Shown here: positions 49,673 through 58,967 of the stretch, piece after piece
Layout: every line of letters starts with the position of its first letter
How positions within the stretch are numbered: position 1 is the first letter of the stretch
Assembly (NCBI RefSeq): GCF_003148665.1
Contig: NZ_QGGQ01000001.1
Location: forward strand, 575,762-639,761
DNA from: Maribacter polysiphoniae
GTDB taxonomy: Bacteria > Bacteroidota > Bacteroidia > Flavobacteriales > Flavobacteriaceae
Direction: 5' to 3'
DNA length: 64,000 bases
Notes under the pieces: model-generated
What the model was told of the DNA's origin: nothing
What the model saw: only the letters and a program-made list of their open reading frames with translations
The model's database searches: none
Translations under genes and position numbers: made by a program

Positions 49673-52600
49673 TTAGAACGCTTTTTCATAATCGATAGTT
49701 TCAGAGTTTCCAGTCGAGTTATTTGGTAAAATATAGCTGAACTCAACTTTATATGTGTCTTTTCTTGCAAATGGGAATCCAGTGAACATCAAGTATTTGT
49801 ACTTTTCTCTTTTGTTGTCATCCACTCCAGGTTTGTATCGGTTTGAAATAGTATATTGTAAATGAATGTAATCCATATAATAAGTTATGGGCAATCGCCA
49901 TCTGAATGGGAAAAGGGTTTTTAGCATGGGATGATTCGGTTGATTCGTGGCAAAAGTTCTATAGGTCTCTATTACAGACAGAGACCTTGTTGGAGGGACT
50001 CCCAGAATATCGGGGTTTCGATTTACACTTATATCTCTGTCAAGGGGATACTCTTGATATAGCAGAGGATAGATATCATCCGTATAATATTTATCTGTCA
50101 TAAGGGCATTGTAATTGATCAATGGTTTGTTGGCTGTATAAACCGTACCACTTATGTCATTTATACCAAAGGGTTCATAATCCTTTGCATGTAAGGTTAT
50201 TTTTCCAACATAAGCAATTGATTCTGTTGTACCAGGGTATTCATCTAAATCAGTTATCGTATAGTTAGTATTAATGCTGCGCATTTTCTGTTTAAACGTA
50301 TTGTGCTTACTCGTTTTAAACGAAAAATTCAATCGGCTAATAAACGCTCCATTGGAGACACTGCCGGTAAGGGTATTGTTCGATATTTCCAAGTCTTCAG
50401 ATATTTTTGTGAACTCCACCGTGGATAACACTTGATCTTCTTCTATATCACCTGGATTTAAAGTAACCAAGGCATAGGTATAGTTGGTTTCATTGTTTAA
50501 GTTGGGTATGGAGAAATTCAGCCTTTTTTCGGGAGCATTATAGCTAAAAGAAGCTTTGGTCTTATTACCGGATTCATCTATGAAATATAATTCATCACTA
50601 AAACCATTACCGAAAAGATATTGTTGTCCCTTGTCCAATTGTACAAAGCCAACATTCGATTCTTTTGGGAGCATATACTGTTGGTCCACTATAGGGTACA
50701 TGAATTCGATATTTTTGTAAGGGATTTTCCTTGGGGCATCCCCGGTCGTGAAAGTAACTACCTTTTCTTCGATAACAGGGATCCCTTCACTGGTTACAGC
50801 CACCCAATTACCACTTATTTTTTCATCAAACGAAACCCGGACCAAAACAGTTATTTCCTGTTCTGGAGGAAGGATCTCATCGGTATTGTAAATAAGGATA
50901 TCTTTCTCATTGTTATATTCAAAAGACCCTTGGAGTTCCGCTCCTTCAGTTTTAACTGATATTTCTTTTAGGCCAATGCGGTATGTTTTTCTTCCTTCAT
51001 TATCCTCAAAAGGTATTTCACTATCGACCGGGGCATTGAAGGCCACTTGAATCGCATCGAAAACATCTACATTGGTTAGACCATCCCTAGGAGTAATATC
51101 AGAGATCATTACGATATCCTGTAAGCCGGTTTTTCCGATTATCTCACATTCTTCCCCAATAATTACTTTTAAGCGGGTATGGATTTTCACAACGCCAAGA
51201 ACTTTTATATCTACACCGGCGTAACCTTTGATGAACCATGGGTTCGGTAATTGCGCTTGTGCCAAAACGGCAATACCCGCAGATAATATGGGTACTTTTT
51301 TCCTGATTCCGAATAGTTTGATCTGGGCTCCGATCTGGCCTTGTAAATAAGCGTACATTTGGCCGGTAGCATACCATCCATCCATACCAAGGGGGCCTTC
51401 TTTCCCTTTACAATGAGCATCCCCAAAATCGCGCATCATTAAATCAAATCCGGCACCTGCGGTCACATCGGCATATACAATGCCCCAATCAAAGCCCATT
51501 CCCAATTCAAATTTTGCACCAAAGGCATATCCTGTACCTCTCGCCAATTCTTGGTCAAAATTTCTTCCGAACAAAAGTTCATCTCCAGAAAGGTGTAAGA
51601 GATTAATAACATTCTGGGGAGGTGCGGCGGGATCGGGTAAAATGGTACCCGTCATAAAATACAGGTTAACACCGGCTTTAAATGGACCAATGGGAATATC
51701 GGCCAGCCCAAAGCGGTGGGTCGGGGTACCTACATAAATGTACCAGTCCTCTGGCGCATTGTAGTATTCAAGTCGACCCAAAAGGTTCTTTTCACCTTCC
51801 CCCCTAATGGTTCCTGCATTGAGGTATACGTCAAGAAGGCCCCAATAGGCCCTATTTCTGAAATCTAGATCAATGGCAACCTGGGCGGCAAAGAGTTCTT
51901 CGCCTGTCAATAGTTCAGGGAAAACGTTATCAGCGAAATACTTTAGGCCTTCTTTATCGATGGAGAGTTCATGAAAATTAGATAAGGAACTTTCCTTTGA
52001 TGCAACGGTTTGTTGCATTTCATCTACGGTGCCGAAAGGGGTTTGGGGGTTGCTACCCTCACTTTTACCTTGTATGAGCATGGCTGCACCATAAAAACCG
52101 ACCCTACTTACACCGCCACCAGCCGACTGTGAATTAAATGCTATTTCAATACCTGCCAATGCGGTAAAGGAAGCTCCGTTTTTAACTTCGAACGCCCCCA
52201 AGGCCTTAAAGCCTATGGAGGTATTGATATCAGGTTGATAATTGATGCCCGACAAGGATGTTGTCTCTTCATTCATACCGGCCTTGCGCATATGATGATA
52301 GACCCCACCGCCAATATCGAAAATGGTGAAGTTCTTATTATTGTCCTTAGTAGGTCGTCCGTGACCATCTACGAACCAATAACGGTAGTCGTCCGTGGCA
52401 CCAAAGAGCCCTCTGGCACCCACCTCAATACCTAAATCTTCCGCATATAATTGCAGATCACCGGCAAAACCTTTACCGTAGACAGGGTTGTCCTTAAAGA
52501 AATCCAACTGCCCATAAAATTCAAAGGATTTTCTCTTTACATCAATCTCCACAGAACTTACTTCAATACCTTTATACCTCCACTTTAGATAGTCAGTTTC

Positions 52601-54592
52601 TTTTAGCTCTCCAATTACACTAAGCCGAACATCACCGTGAATGCCTGAGTCATCTAGGTTTACAAAGGAGTTTAAAGCTAGAACAGCATTGTCTTGTTCA
52701 TCGGTTTCAATACTTATATCGTAAAAGCCCAACTCAAATCCCGCAACTTTTGGGAGTGTGATCTCATCTTTAAAACCTGCGTATTCAATATTTAAATATG
52801 GTCTTTGTCTAGTCTGTATTTTAAAGTTTTGAAAAGAAAGCCCATCAAATTCCAAGTCCACTACATCTGTGGAATCATTGAGGGATTCTGAGGAAAGTTC
52901 GTTAAATTCTTTGTCTTGTTTTGCATTAAAAGACATTAACCCCGTGAGGTTGGCCTCAGGATAAAATGTATTGTTTTCTACCTCTAGTTTTATATACGAG
53001 CCATTGAATATTTTGGCTTTTGCTTTGAAAACGTCGAAACTCACATCTTCAACTGCCTCTACGTTAACCGAATAAAACTGATCTGCGGAGATTAAACCTT
53101 TATAGGCTAAAGTGCCTCCTGAAGAATTTTGATCACTTATGGGTAAGACGATTTTCCCGTTAAATCCGGCTTTTATAAAGCGATTAACTTTTAAATCCAC
53201 TCCAATGGAATCAACCGAAATCTGCCATTTGCTGGCATCACCTTCGTTAATATCTAGGACATTGGTGGCGAAAAAATCTCCGGATACCCCATAATTATCT
53301 ATGAATAGATTACGGGCACCGATAGAGATCCGTTGTTCCGAACCTTTCTTTTTAAATTCTGGAGGAAGGGTAACCCTTACTTCTTGTGAATGAAAGCCGC
53401 GCCATAGATTATCATTACCTTGTAATAGCCCTTGGTTCTTATAAATATCTGGAAAATCGATACCTGCCACATTTTGGGTGTCGCTCAAATCCAAAATGGT
53501 GTTTTCCATTTTAAAACCCCAGTTGGGCAGGGCCTTTAGTTCGAACATAGGTAGGTTCAGCTCTATTAGTAAACCACCAAGTTCATCGGTTTCCAAGGAA
53601 AAAGAAGTGCCCAAATAAGTATCGTTGTCTTTTGGTGATTCACCTGTTCCTGGCTCTATACTGTTTGGGAATTTATGGGTCCCGTCCTCGTTTATGGGTA
53701 TGGCAACGGATTTTGCAATTCGAACATCAAGGTTCAGACCTATTTTTTTTACCTTACCTTCACAGTCGATATCTATATACGTTGATCCTGTACCCTTCCC
53801 GGTTTTGGCATCTTTTCCTCCTTTAAAGATGAATAACCATTGTCCCCCGTTCTGGCCCACATAGGCATCTTCCAATAGGGTTAGACGGGCTTCGCCGTAA
53901 ATTCCCCCATCTTTGGAAATTTTTACATTGTTGGCAGCAAAAAGTAAATTTTCCACCCCTAATTCACCTAAGTTTAATTTGGCGAACATATCTACTACGG
54001 TATAAGTAGGGTGGTACTCCATACGAACAATACCCAGCGTAATATCTGAGCTGGCCGTAATACTTTTATTGATGCCTACAGGTAATTGGGTTACTTCATT
54101 ACCTCCTATAATATTTATGAAGTTTTGGTTTTCTTCCAATATTTTGAATACGTTTTCACCGGCTTCGAGTACTTCCTTTGAGTTGTTGTCCAGTTTGGCC
54201 CTAGCATTCGCTTTAAGCTGATCTACATATTCTGTGGTAAATTCCGAGAGTATTTTTATAATACCGTCTTTTACGCCATCGGTATATTTATCCAGTTCAG
54301 GAAAACTTTTGAATTTCCGGTTTTCAACTTCTGAGGTCAATTGTACAGGCGTTGCCTTTTCTTTTTGCCAGCGCGCCATTATGGGGCTCATTTCAGTATG
54401 ACCCAATGGGGCGGTTTTTAAAGAATCTGATTTTTTAATAGTTACCGAGTCTTTAGTCCCAAATAGGTGTGTAACATCCCCATCCCCTTCACTTCGACTG
54501 CGCTCAGTACTGGCATAGGGGGAATTGGTTGCATTGGCGCTAAGAAGGCCGCACCAAAGGAATAGGATGATATATAGGTAGTTGTTTTTCAT
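49673..54592 (-). CDS. Very large secreted beta-rich protein (1639 residues), unknown function
   Basis: The signal peptide (residues 1-22, ILFLWCGLLSANA) is followed by an unusual segment ASTERSRSEGDGDV encoded by an inserted repeat. The first 1000 residues are repetitive amphipathic beta strands without a family I recognise. A region near 1060-1150 (FGAKFELGMGFDWGIVYADV, LGVVKIHTRLKVIIG) looks barrel- or AsmA-like. A Big_5/Ig-like domain follows (about 1165-1265, SDITPRDGLTNVDVFDAIQV, ending VVTFTTGDA). No T9SS CTD is present. It lies between the toxin-like cassette and the Fn3 gene and abuts the latter by one base, so it belongs to the same operon. It may be a structural part of a surface or delivery apparatus; this is inference. 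Confidence 0.8.
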   Translation of the reverse strand: MKNNYLYIILFLWCGLLSANATNSPYASTERSRSEGDGDVTHLFGTKDSVTIKKSDSLKTAPLGHTEMSPIMARWQKEKATPVQLTSEVENRKFKSFPELDKYTDGVKDGIIKILSEFTTEYVDQLKANARAKLDNNSKEVLEAGENVFKILEENQNFINIIGGNEVTQLPVGINKSITASSDITLGIVRMEYHPTYTVVDMFAKLNLGELGVENLLFAANNVKISKDGGIYGEARLTLLEDAYVGQNGGQWLFIFKGGKDAKTGKGTGSTYIDIDCEGKVKKIGLNLDVRIAKSVAIPINEDGTHKFPNSIEPGTGESPKDNDTYLGTSFSLETDELGGLLIELNLPMFELKALPNWGFKMENTILDLSDTQNVAGIDFPDIYKNQGLLQGNDNLWRGFHSQEVRVTLPPEFKKKGSEQRISIGARNLFIDNYGVSGDFFATNVLDINEGDASKWQISVDSIGVDLKVNRFIKAGFNGKIVLPISDQNSSGGTLAYKGLISADQFYSVNVEAVEDVSFDVFKAKAKIFNGSYIKLEVENNTFYPEANLTGLMSFNAKQDKEFNELSSESLNDSTDVVDLEFDGLSFQNFKIQTRQRPYLNIEYAGFKDEITLPKVAGFELGFYDISIETDEQDNAVLALNSFVNLDDSGIHGDVRLSVIGELKETDYLKWRYKGIEVSSVEIDVKRKSFEFYGQLDFFKDNPVYGKGFAGDLQLYAEDLGIEVGARGLFGATDDYRYWFVDGHGRPTKDNNKNFTIFDIGGGVYHHMRKAGMNEETTSLSGINYQPDINTSIGFKALGAFEVKNGASFTALAGIEIAFNSQSAGGGVSRVGFYGAAMLIQGKSEGSNPQTPFGTVDEMQQTVASKESSLSNFHELSIDKEGLKYFADNVFPELLTGEELFAAQVAIDLDFRNRAYWGLLDVYLNAGTIRGEGEKNLLGRLEYYNAPEDWYIYVGTPTHRFGLADIPIGPFKAGVNLYFMTGTILPDPAAPPQNVINLLHLSGDELLFGRNFDQELARGTGYAFGAKFELGMGFDWGIVYADVTAGAGFDLMMRDFGDAHCKGKEGPLGMDGWYATGQMYAYLQGQIGAQIKLFGIRKKVPILSAGIAVLAQAQLPNPWFIKGYAGVDIKVLGVVKIHTRLKVIIGEECEIIGKTGLQDIVMISDITPRDGLTNVDVFDAIQVAFNAPVDSEIPFEDNEGRKTYRIGLKEISVKTEGAELQGSFEYNNEKDILIYNTDEILPPEQEITVLVRVSFDEKISGNWVAVTSEGIPVIEEKVVTFTTGDAPRKIPYKNIEFMYPIVDQQYMLPKESNVGFVQLDKGQQYLFGNGFSDELYFIDESGNKTKASFSYNAPEKRLNFSIPNLNNETNYTYALVTLNPGDIEEDQVLSTVEFTKISEDLEISNNTLTGSVSNGAFISRLNFSFKTSKHNTFKQKMRSINTNYTITDLDEYPGTTESIAYVGKITLHAKDYEPFGINDISGTVYTANKPLINYNALMTDKYYTDDIYPLLYQEYPLDRDISVNRNPDILGVPPTRSLSVIETYRTFATNQPNHPMLKTLFPFRWRLPITYYMDYIHLQYTISNRYKPGVDDNKREKYKYLMFTGFPFARKDTYKVEFSYILPNNSTGNSETIDYEKAF
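54474..54526 (-). repeat. Repeat-family copy inside a coding sequence
   Basis: Reading on the minus strand, AATTCCCCCTATGCCAGTAC, then TGAGCGCAGTCGAAGTGAAG, then GGGATGGGGATGT aligns base for base with the loop-bearing copy at 41849-41913. The exception is the missing GTGCCCACAGGGC hairpin arm near its end. Its length keeps the frame open and it encodes N-S-P-Y-A-S-T-E-R-S-R-S-E-G-D-G-D-V just after the signal peptide of the 1639-residue protein. Confidence 0.8.
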
Positions 54593-54699
54593 ACTACGTT
54601 AAGTTTATCGTGTTTAAGTACCTCCAAAAAAATTATAGGAGGCTATATCTTTTTTATTCATCTTTCTGTTTTTCCTTCTATCTACATCGGTTCGATCCT

Positions 54700-54795
54700 A
54701 CATCCCCCGCCCTTCGGGCACCCCCTTCGAAGGGGGATTTATTGTCCCCTTTGAGGGGACGGTAAAGTAGAGGGGGCACTACTTTACAGGGGTGT
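54700..54795 (+). repeat. Repeat-family copy with three hairpins
   Basis: Starting ACATCCCCC and ending GGGGTGT, it contains the palindromes GCCCTTCGGGC, CCCCCTTCGAAGGGGG and GTCCCCTTTGAGGGGAC, then a variable tail with GTAAAGTAG and CTACTTTAC that can also pair. It lies between the two-TM gene (54876) and the 1639-residue gene (54592), that is, in the only sizeable gap between the cassette and the downstream giant gene. A GCGTGACGCTCGCGCTAGCG stretch follows at about 54845-54864. Confidence 0.85.
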
Positions 54796-54875
54796 TTATT
54801 TACGTCTTATAATCATTGTTTCCTCATTCTTTTACCCAATACAAGCGTGACGCTCGCGCTAGCGGGGGCATCAAT

Positions 54876-55175
54876 TTATTTTCTGCCTTTTTTATATTTT
54901 AGAACTCCATTTCTTATACTTTTAAAACCAATAAAAAGGATAATAATTACAATCAAATATTTCCACCAACCACCTTCTACCTTTGAAACAAAAGCAATTA
55001 TTGCCTTGTATTTGTTTGGTCCCCCTTCTATTTCATCATTTCCGAGAAAACTTTCTGCCATAGCAGTAAAACCATTGAATAAAAGGGTTATCGCAATGGC
55101 AATGTCTATCATGCCAAAGAATATTGCCTCATGCCACTTATCTTCCTTTTCCTTATGCGTGTTCATCTTTTTCAA
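54876..55175 (-). CDS. Small two-helix membrane protein in toxin-like cassette
   Basis: This 99-residue protein has a charged N-terminus (NTHKEKEDKWHEA), a first membrane helix (about 17-40, FFGMIDIAIAITLLFNGFTA), a loop with GNDEIEGGPNKY, and a second helix (about 70-90, WWKYLIVIIILFIGFKSI) ending in a basic tail. Its start overlaps the 3' end of the propeller-like gene by 23 bases (or 14 if the second Met at 55166 is used), so translation is probably coupled. I do not recognise a family. By position it could be a second immunity or accessory protein. The gene is AT-rich like the rest of the cassette. Confidence 0.65.
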   Translation of the reverse strand: MKKMNTHKEKEDKWHEAIFFGMIDIAIAITLLFNGFTAMAESFLGNDEIEGGPNKYKAIIAFVSKVEGGWWKYLIVIIILFIGFKSIRNGVLKYKKGRK

Positions 55176-56187
55176 AAATGTGCAACGTTTTTTCGTTGTC
55201 TAAAATATATAGTTTGTTTTCGGTTAGCTGCGGAGTGTTGAAACTAGGTATAAATTTATTTTCATCTACTCCGAAAAGCTCGTGCACCCAAATGATTTTT
55301 TTCTCTGCTATTGAGAATAGACCTATGATTTTGACCCAAGAAGTTCCATAAAAACTTGCAATGAATGAGATATTTTGACCTTGAACAGAACTTGATCTTA
55401 TTTCAATCTTATCTCCATTATGAAGCTCATCAACTAGTAAATTGTTTGACTCAATTTGAAGTGTCTTGGTATTTATTTTTATAAAATAGGCTCCAAGACT
55501 ATAAATATTATTATCCTCTTCATAAATGAAAGCATCAGTTGGGTTGGGGCGATACCTTTTACCATCTACATATTCGTCTTCCCATTCAAATGTCTTTGTC
55601 AAAACACCTGTTTCCGTATTTATGGCAATGAGGCTCCCACTTTTTGCTAAGACCCATAGGTTATTATGTGCAACTCCAATAAATTTTTGAAACCCATCCA
55701 TCTGATTTTCGGTTCTTCCTTCAAGTTCTCCAAGATGTGAGAGGACATGTTTCCAAACAACTTTATAATTATAATCTATTCGCTCAACAGTTGAATAACT
55801 TGAGTCAAATACCAATCCTTGCGAGACATGAATATTTGAATAAGGAAGGTCTGTTTGAAAATCTTTTTCATTTTCCAAGAACCCATAGGTTCTAGGAGTA
55901 GTCTTCTTATAGAAATATAAAATTTTATCTATGGATTTTCGAATACGTAATTCTTTGAAATTTTGATTGGGTATTAGTTCATAAGAATTGTCAAGAACAT
56001 ACTCTACCTTATTTAAATCATTCAATAGAAGTAATTTATCATTCCAAACAACAATTCGTTCAACATTTTCAGAACACATAAACACCTCTCTATTGTCCAC
56101 ATACAATTTGCAATCTTTGAGGAAAACAATGGATTCAAAAGCGAATTTTACATCCTTAATCTGAGATATTTCTTGAATTTTTATCAT
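55153..56187 (-). CDS. Cytoplasmic propeller-like protein, candidate immunity protein
   Basis: This 344-residue protein has no signal peptide. It shows repeated strand patterns of a beta-propeller, for example NNLWVLAKSGSLIAINTETG, DNNIYSLGAYFIKINTKTLQ and ENKLYILDNEKTLHIFEKDE. The PQQ/WD-like blades are degenerate. The ATG overlaps the stop of the 927-residue secreted protein (ATGA at 56187-56184), the classic arrangement for a toxin followed by its immunity gene. Being the only clearly soluble cytoplasmic product of the cassette supports that role. Immunity function is inferred from position; I know of no propeller immunity family that matches. Confidence 0.7.
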   Translation of the reverse strand: MIKIQEISQIKDVKFAFESIVFLKDCKLYVDNREVFMCSENVERIVVWNDKLLLLNDLNKVEYVLDNSYELIPNQNFKELRIRKSIDKILYFYKKTTPRTYGFLENEKDFQTDLPYSNIHVSQGLVFDSSYSTVERIDYNYKVVWKHVLSHLGELEGRTENQMDGFQKFIGVAHNNLWVLAKSGSLIAINTETGVLTKTFEWEDEYVDGKRYRPNPTDAFIYEEDNNIYSLGAYFIKINTKTLQIESNNLLVDELHNGDKIEIRSSSVQGQNISFIASFYGTSWVKIIGLFSIAEKKIIWVHELFGVDENKFIPSFNTPQLTENKLYILDNEKTLHIFEKDEHA

Positions 56188-58967
56188 TTGGTAACTTGTA
56201 AAATTAAATCGGTTACTTGCGAGTTAAACTTTTCCGTTCCAATAAAAGAGGCAAAATCTTCCCAATCTTCTATAAAAGTTTTGTTCTCCACATTCTTAAG
56301 ACTTTTAAATAAATTTTGGTTTGCATCAAATACTCCTTTTGCATCATTTTTAATTGCATTTATAAATGCATTTTTCATTTTGTCGATGGTTACATTTGGA
56401 GGACGATTTTGTTGTATAATTTTAAGTTCATCGAAGCTTTTGACTTTAGCTAAGTAAGCCTTAAACTGTTTCATTCCTGAATCACTAAAAACCCCGGAGA
56501 TATTTTTATAATTTTTAGTATCAACAAGAATTTCTATTACTTCTCCAGAATTAGTTTTAAATTTTATGTCAAACCTGAATCTACCGCTATTTTTTATCGC
56601 AGAGATAGCATCTTCTAAACCAATTAACTCAACACCTTGGTTAAAATACTTGTTGGGATTCGTAATAACCTCTAAAGAAGTTGCTGCAGCTTTAAATTTA
56701 TTAGCAGATTGCATCATTTCATCTACAAAATCTCTAAGATTATTTTCGCCTTCAAGTTTTTGTGTGTTTTTTAAAAGATTATCTAAATCTTCAATAACAT
56801 CATCATATGATTTTATTGCTGTCTTATCGACATTTTCAAACAAATCTTCAAAAGCGTCTTTGAACGCTGCTTTATTAGCATATCTAATAGCTCTATTAGG
56901 GGTCGAATTAAGGTTTTTAAGCTTTTCAAATAACTCATCGAATTCTTTGCCATTTAATATATCATCTAACTTGTTACTTCCTGTCATGAGTTCATCTGCG
57001 GACTGATCAACATCATCTATTATTTTTTCGATTTCCACATCATCAAAACCCATTTTTTTGAGCCCTTTCGTTATCTGGGTTTTTGAGTATTTTGCAAGAA
57101 TTTTTAGATACTTCGCAACTCTATTTGCAATAAAAGCCGCAGCTACTCCTTTACCACATTCGCCAACATTAAAATCATCTCTAAAACCATTTGCATCTGT
57201 CCAACCATTTACAAAGCAACCATTTAGTGCGGAGATTCCATATGCAGCATATTTGTTCTGGATGTCTAAAGCACTTTCCCCTGCTGAAGCAGCTACAGAA
57301 ATTAGGTTTATATTTGCAGGATTTGATGCGTCCTTAAAATTATTTTCAAAACGGGGGTCAAAATAATAGTTCATAGTGGCCTGCATGCCATAATCGATTA
57401 TGGCGCCCAACATCATATCCTTGCCTTTTTCCCTAATTATTTGTGCGGCTAGTCCTTCACCCAAATGAACTATAAGTTGCTGAACCAAAAAAGCACCGTG
57501 AGTTACTACTAGTCGATGAACCATGAAAGCTGCTAATGGTTCTTGTGCAAACCGTGCACTCCATTCGGCTATAAAGTAAAACGCCGAATCGGTATCGTAT
57601 TTATGATAATACTGGTCATAAAATTCTGTTTGACTCACTGAAGAAGCTTGACCTAGCTCTTCAGTATCTAAGATTATTGTTTTTATATTACGATAATCAG
57701 GATCATTAAAAGCTTTATGTCGGGCGAAAAGGTCATTTAAAGAATAGTGATATTTATCTTCAACACCATTGTCTTCAATTAAGTAATCAAAAGAGTTAAG
57801 GTTATATGTGTTGAGATCAAGATTTTCCCAAAGGTCAATTGAAGAATAATAAAATGTAAAATCATTTTTTCCATCAATATAATTTCGGGCATAATTTCGA
57901 TACGGAAATACTTCATCAAACTCTTCTTTTGTTTTAATATTTTTTTCGCTTATTGCAGTTATAAGATCATCAATAACTTCACAATTATATTCTATACACC
58001 CAATATCAACTACAAACTTTTCGTCCTTATAATTTTCAGTAAGAAAATTAGCAAGTTCTATCAATTTTTTATCCTCTTGACTACCTGTTGTAAATTGATC
58101 AGCGTAAAGTTGATATATTTCTTGACCTATTCCTGTTTCTAACCCTTCTACAGAAGGCAGTAAAATGTAATTTTCCAATGCGTTGACGACACTTTCCAAT
58201 CTTACTTCCGCAAACCTATATAAGTTACTTTTATCTGGTTCTGTTTTAAACCTTTTATATAATTCGGTTAAACGTGCTTTATCTATAGCTCCATTTTTTT
58301 TCTTTGGATGCATTCCCCAAGTGAAAAACTGTTTTTTTAGAGCATCACCTTCATAATTTGCAATAGTCTCATACGTAATGTTCATCACATAAGCCAAAAA
58401 GTGATTTGATTTTGTGGAAGTTTTAAAGGCAGTTGTTCTGTCGTAAATCTTATCAAGAATATCAGTTTTAACAGCATTGAAATTTTTCATGGCAGATTCT
58501 GCTAATACTAATTCCGTTCTTTCTGGGCTATCTCCAGTACCATCAGTAACTGATCTTTGCGATTGTATTTCCTCAACATGCTCATTTATCGTTTTTCCTT
58601 TAAATAAAGAAACAACTTTTAAAGTTTTCTCATAATCAGTTAGAGCAGCGTAAACCTCATGGGTTGGATTTTTTGAATTTAAATCTCTTAATTTGTTATT
58701 TAATGCCGTTAATTTAGTTTGATCATATTTATCATTATACTGCGATTCCTGAATTATGTATTCTAATTCTTCCAAATTACTTCCTAAAAAGAAAATGTAC
58801 CATTTGTTTTGGTTCTCAGTTTTATTTCGATTGTAAAGAAAATCTAACTGAACTGCAGAATCTTGGTAAAACTGATCTGATAGTTCAATTATAGAATCCC
58901 TTTCAGTTGCAAATGAAACCTTGAAAAAACATAACAAAAAGAGCGTTAAAATATATTTTTTTATCAT
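56184..58967 (-). CDS. Secreted 927-residue protein with C-terminal PD-(D/E)XK (RecB-like) nuclease signature
   Basis: A signal peptide (about 1-20, ILTLFLLCFFKVSFA) is followed by an alpha-helical N-terminal region to about 500. A hydrophobic, Gly/Ala-rich middle (about 500-680, LGAIIDYGMQATMNYYFDPR, AAYGISALNGCFVNGW, GKGVAAAFIANRVAKYL) has the look of pre-toxin regions in polymorphic toxins. The C-terminal 130 residues carry Asp800 (FDIKF), an EILVDTKNY strand with Asp816-x-Lys818 and KQFKAYL with Gln834xxxTyr838, matching the RecB-type D...(D/E)xK...QxxxY nuclease pattern. It probably cuts nucleic acid in a target cell. The start ATG overlaps the upstream Fn3 gene stop (ATGA). The gene is strikingly AT-rich (14/60 and 16/60 G+C in two lines counted by hand). 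Confidence 0.72.
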   Translation of the reverse strand: MIKKYILTLFLLCFFKVSFATERDSIIELSDQFYQDSAVQLDFLYNRNKTENQNKWYIFFLGSNLEELEYIIQESQYNDKYDQTKLTALNNKLRDLNSKNPTHEVYAALTDYEKTLKVVSLFKGKTINEHVEEIQSQRSVTDGTGDSPERTELVLAESAMKNFNAVKTDILDKIYDRTTAFKTSTKSNHFLAYVMNITYETIANYEGDALKKQFFTWGMHPKKKNGAIDKARLTELYKRFKTEPDKSNLYRFAEVRLESVVNALENYILLPSVEGLETGIGQEIYQLYADQFTTGSQEDKKLIELANFLTENYKDEKFVVDIGCIEYNCEVIDDLITAISEKNIKTKEEFDEVFPYRNYARNYIDGKNDFTFYYSSIDLWENLDLNTYNLNSFDYLIEDNGVEDKYHYSLNDLFARHKAFNDPDYRNIKTIILDTEELGQASSVSQTEFYDQYYHKYDTDSAFYFIAEWSARFAQEPLAAFMVHRLVVTHGAFLVQQLIVHLGEGLAAQIIREKGKDMMLGAIIDYGMQATMNYYFDPRFENNFKDASNPANINLISVAASAGESALDIQNKYAAYGISALNGCFVNGWTDANGFRDDFNVGECGKGVAAAFIANRVAKYLKILAKYSKTQITKGLKKMGFDDVEIEKIIDDVDQSADELMTGSNKLDDILNGKEFDELFEKLKNLNSTPNRAIRYANKAAFKDAFEDLFENVDKTAIKSYDDVIEDLDNLLKNTQKLEGENNLRDFVDEMMQSANKFKAAATSLEVITNPNKYFNQGVELIGLEDAISAIKNSGRFRFDIKFKTNSGEVIEILVDTKNYKNISGVFSDSGMKQFKAYLAKVKSFDELKIIQQNRPPNVTIDKMKNAFINAIKNDAKGVFDANQNLFKSLKNVENKTFIEDWEDFASFIGTEKFNSQVTDLILQVTK

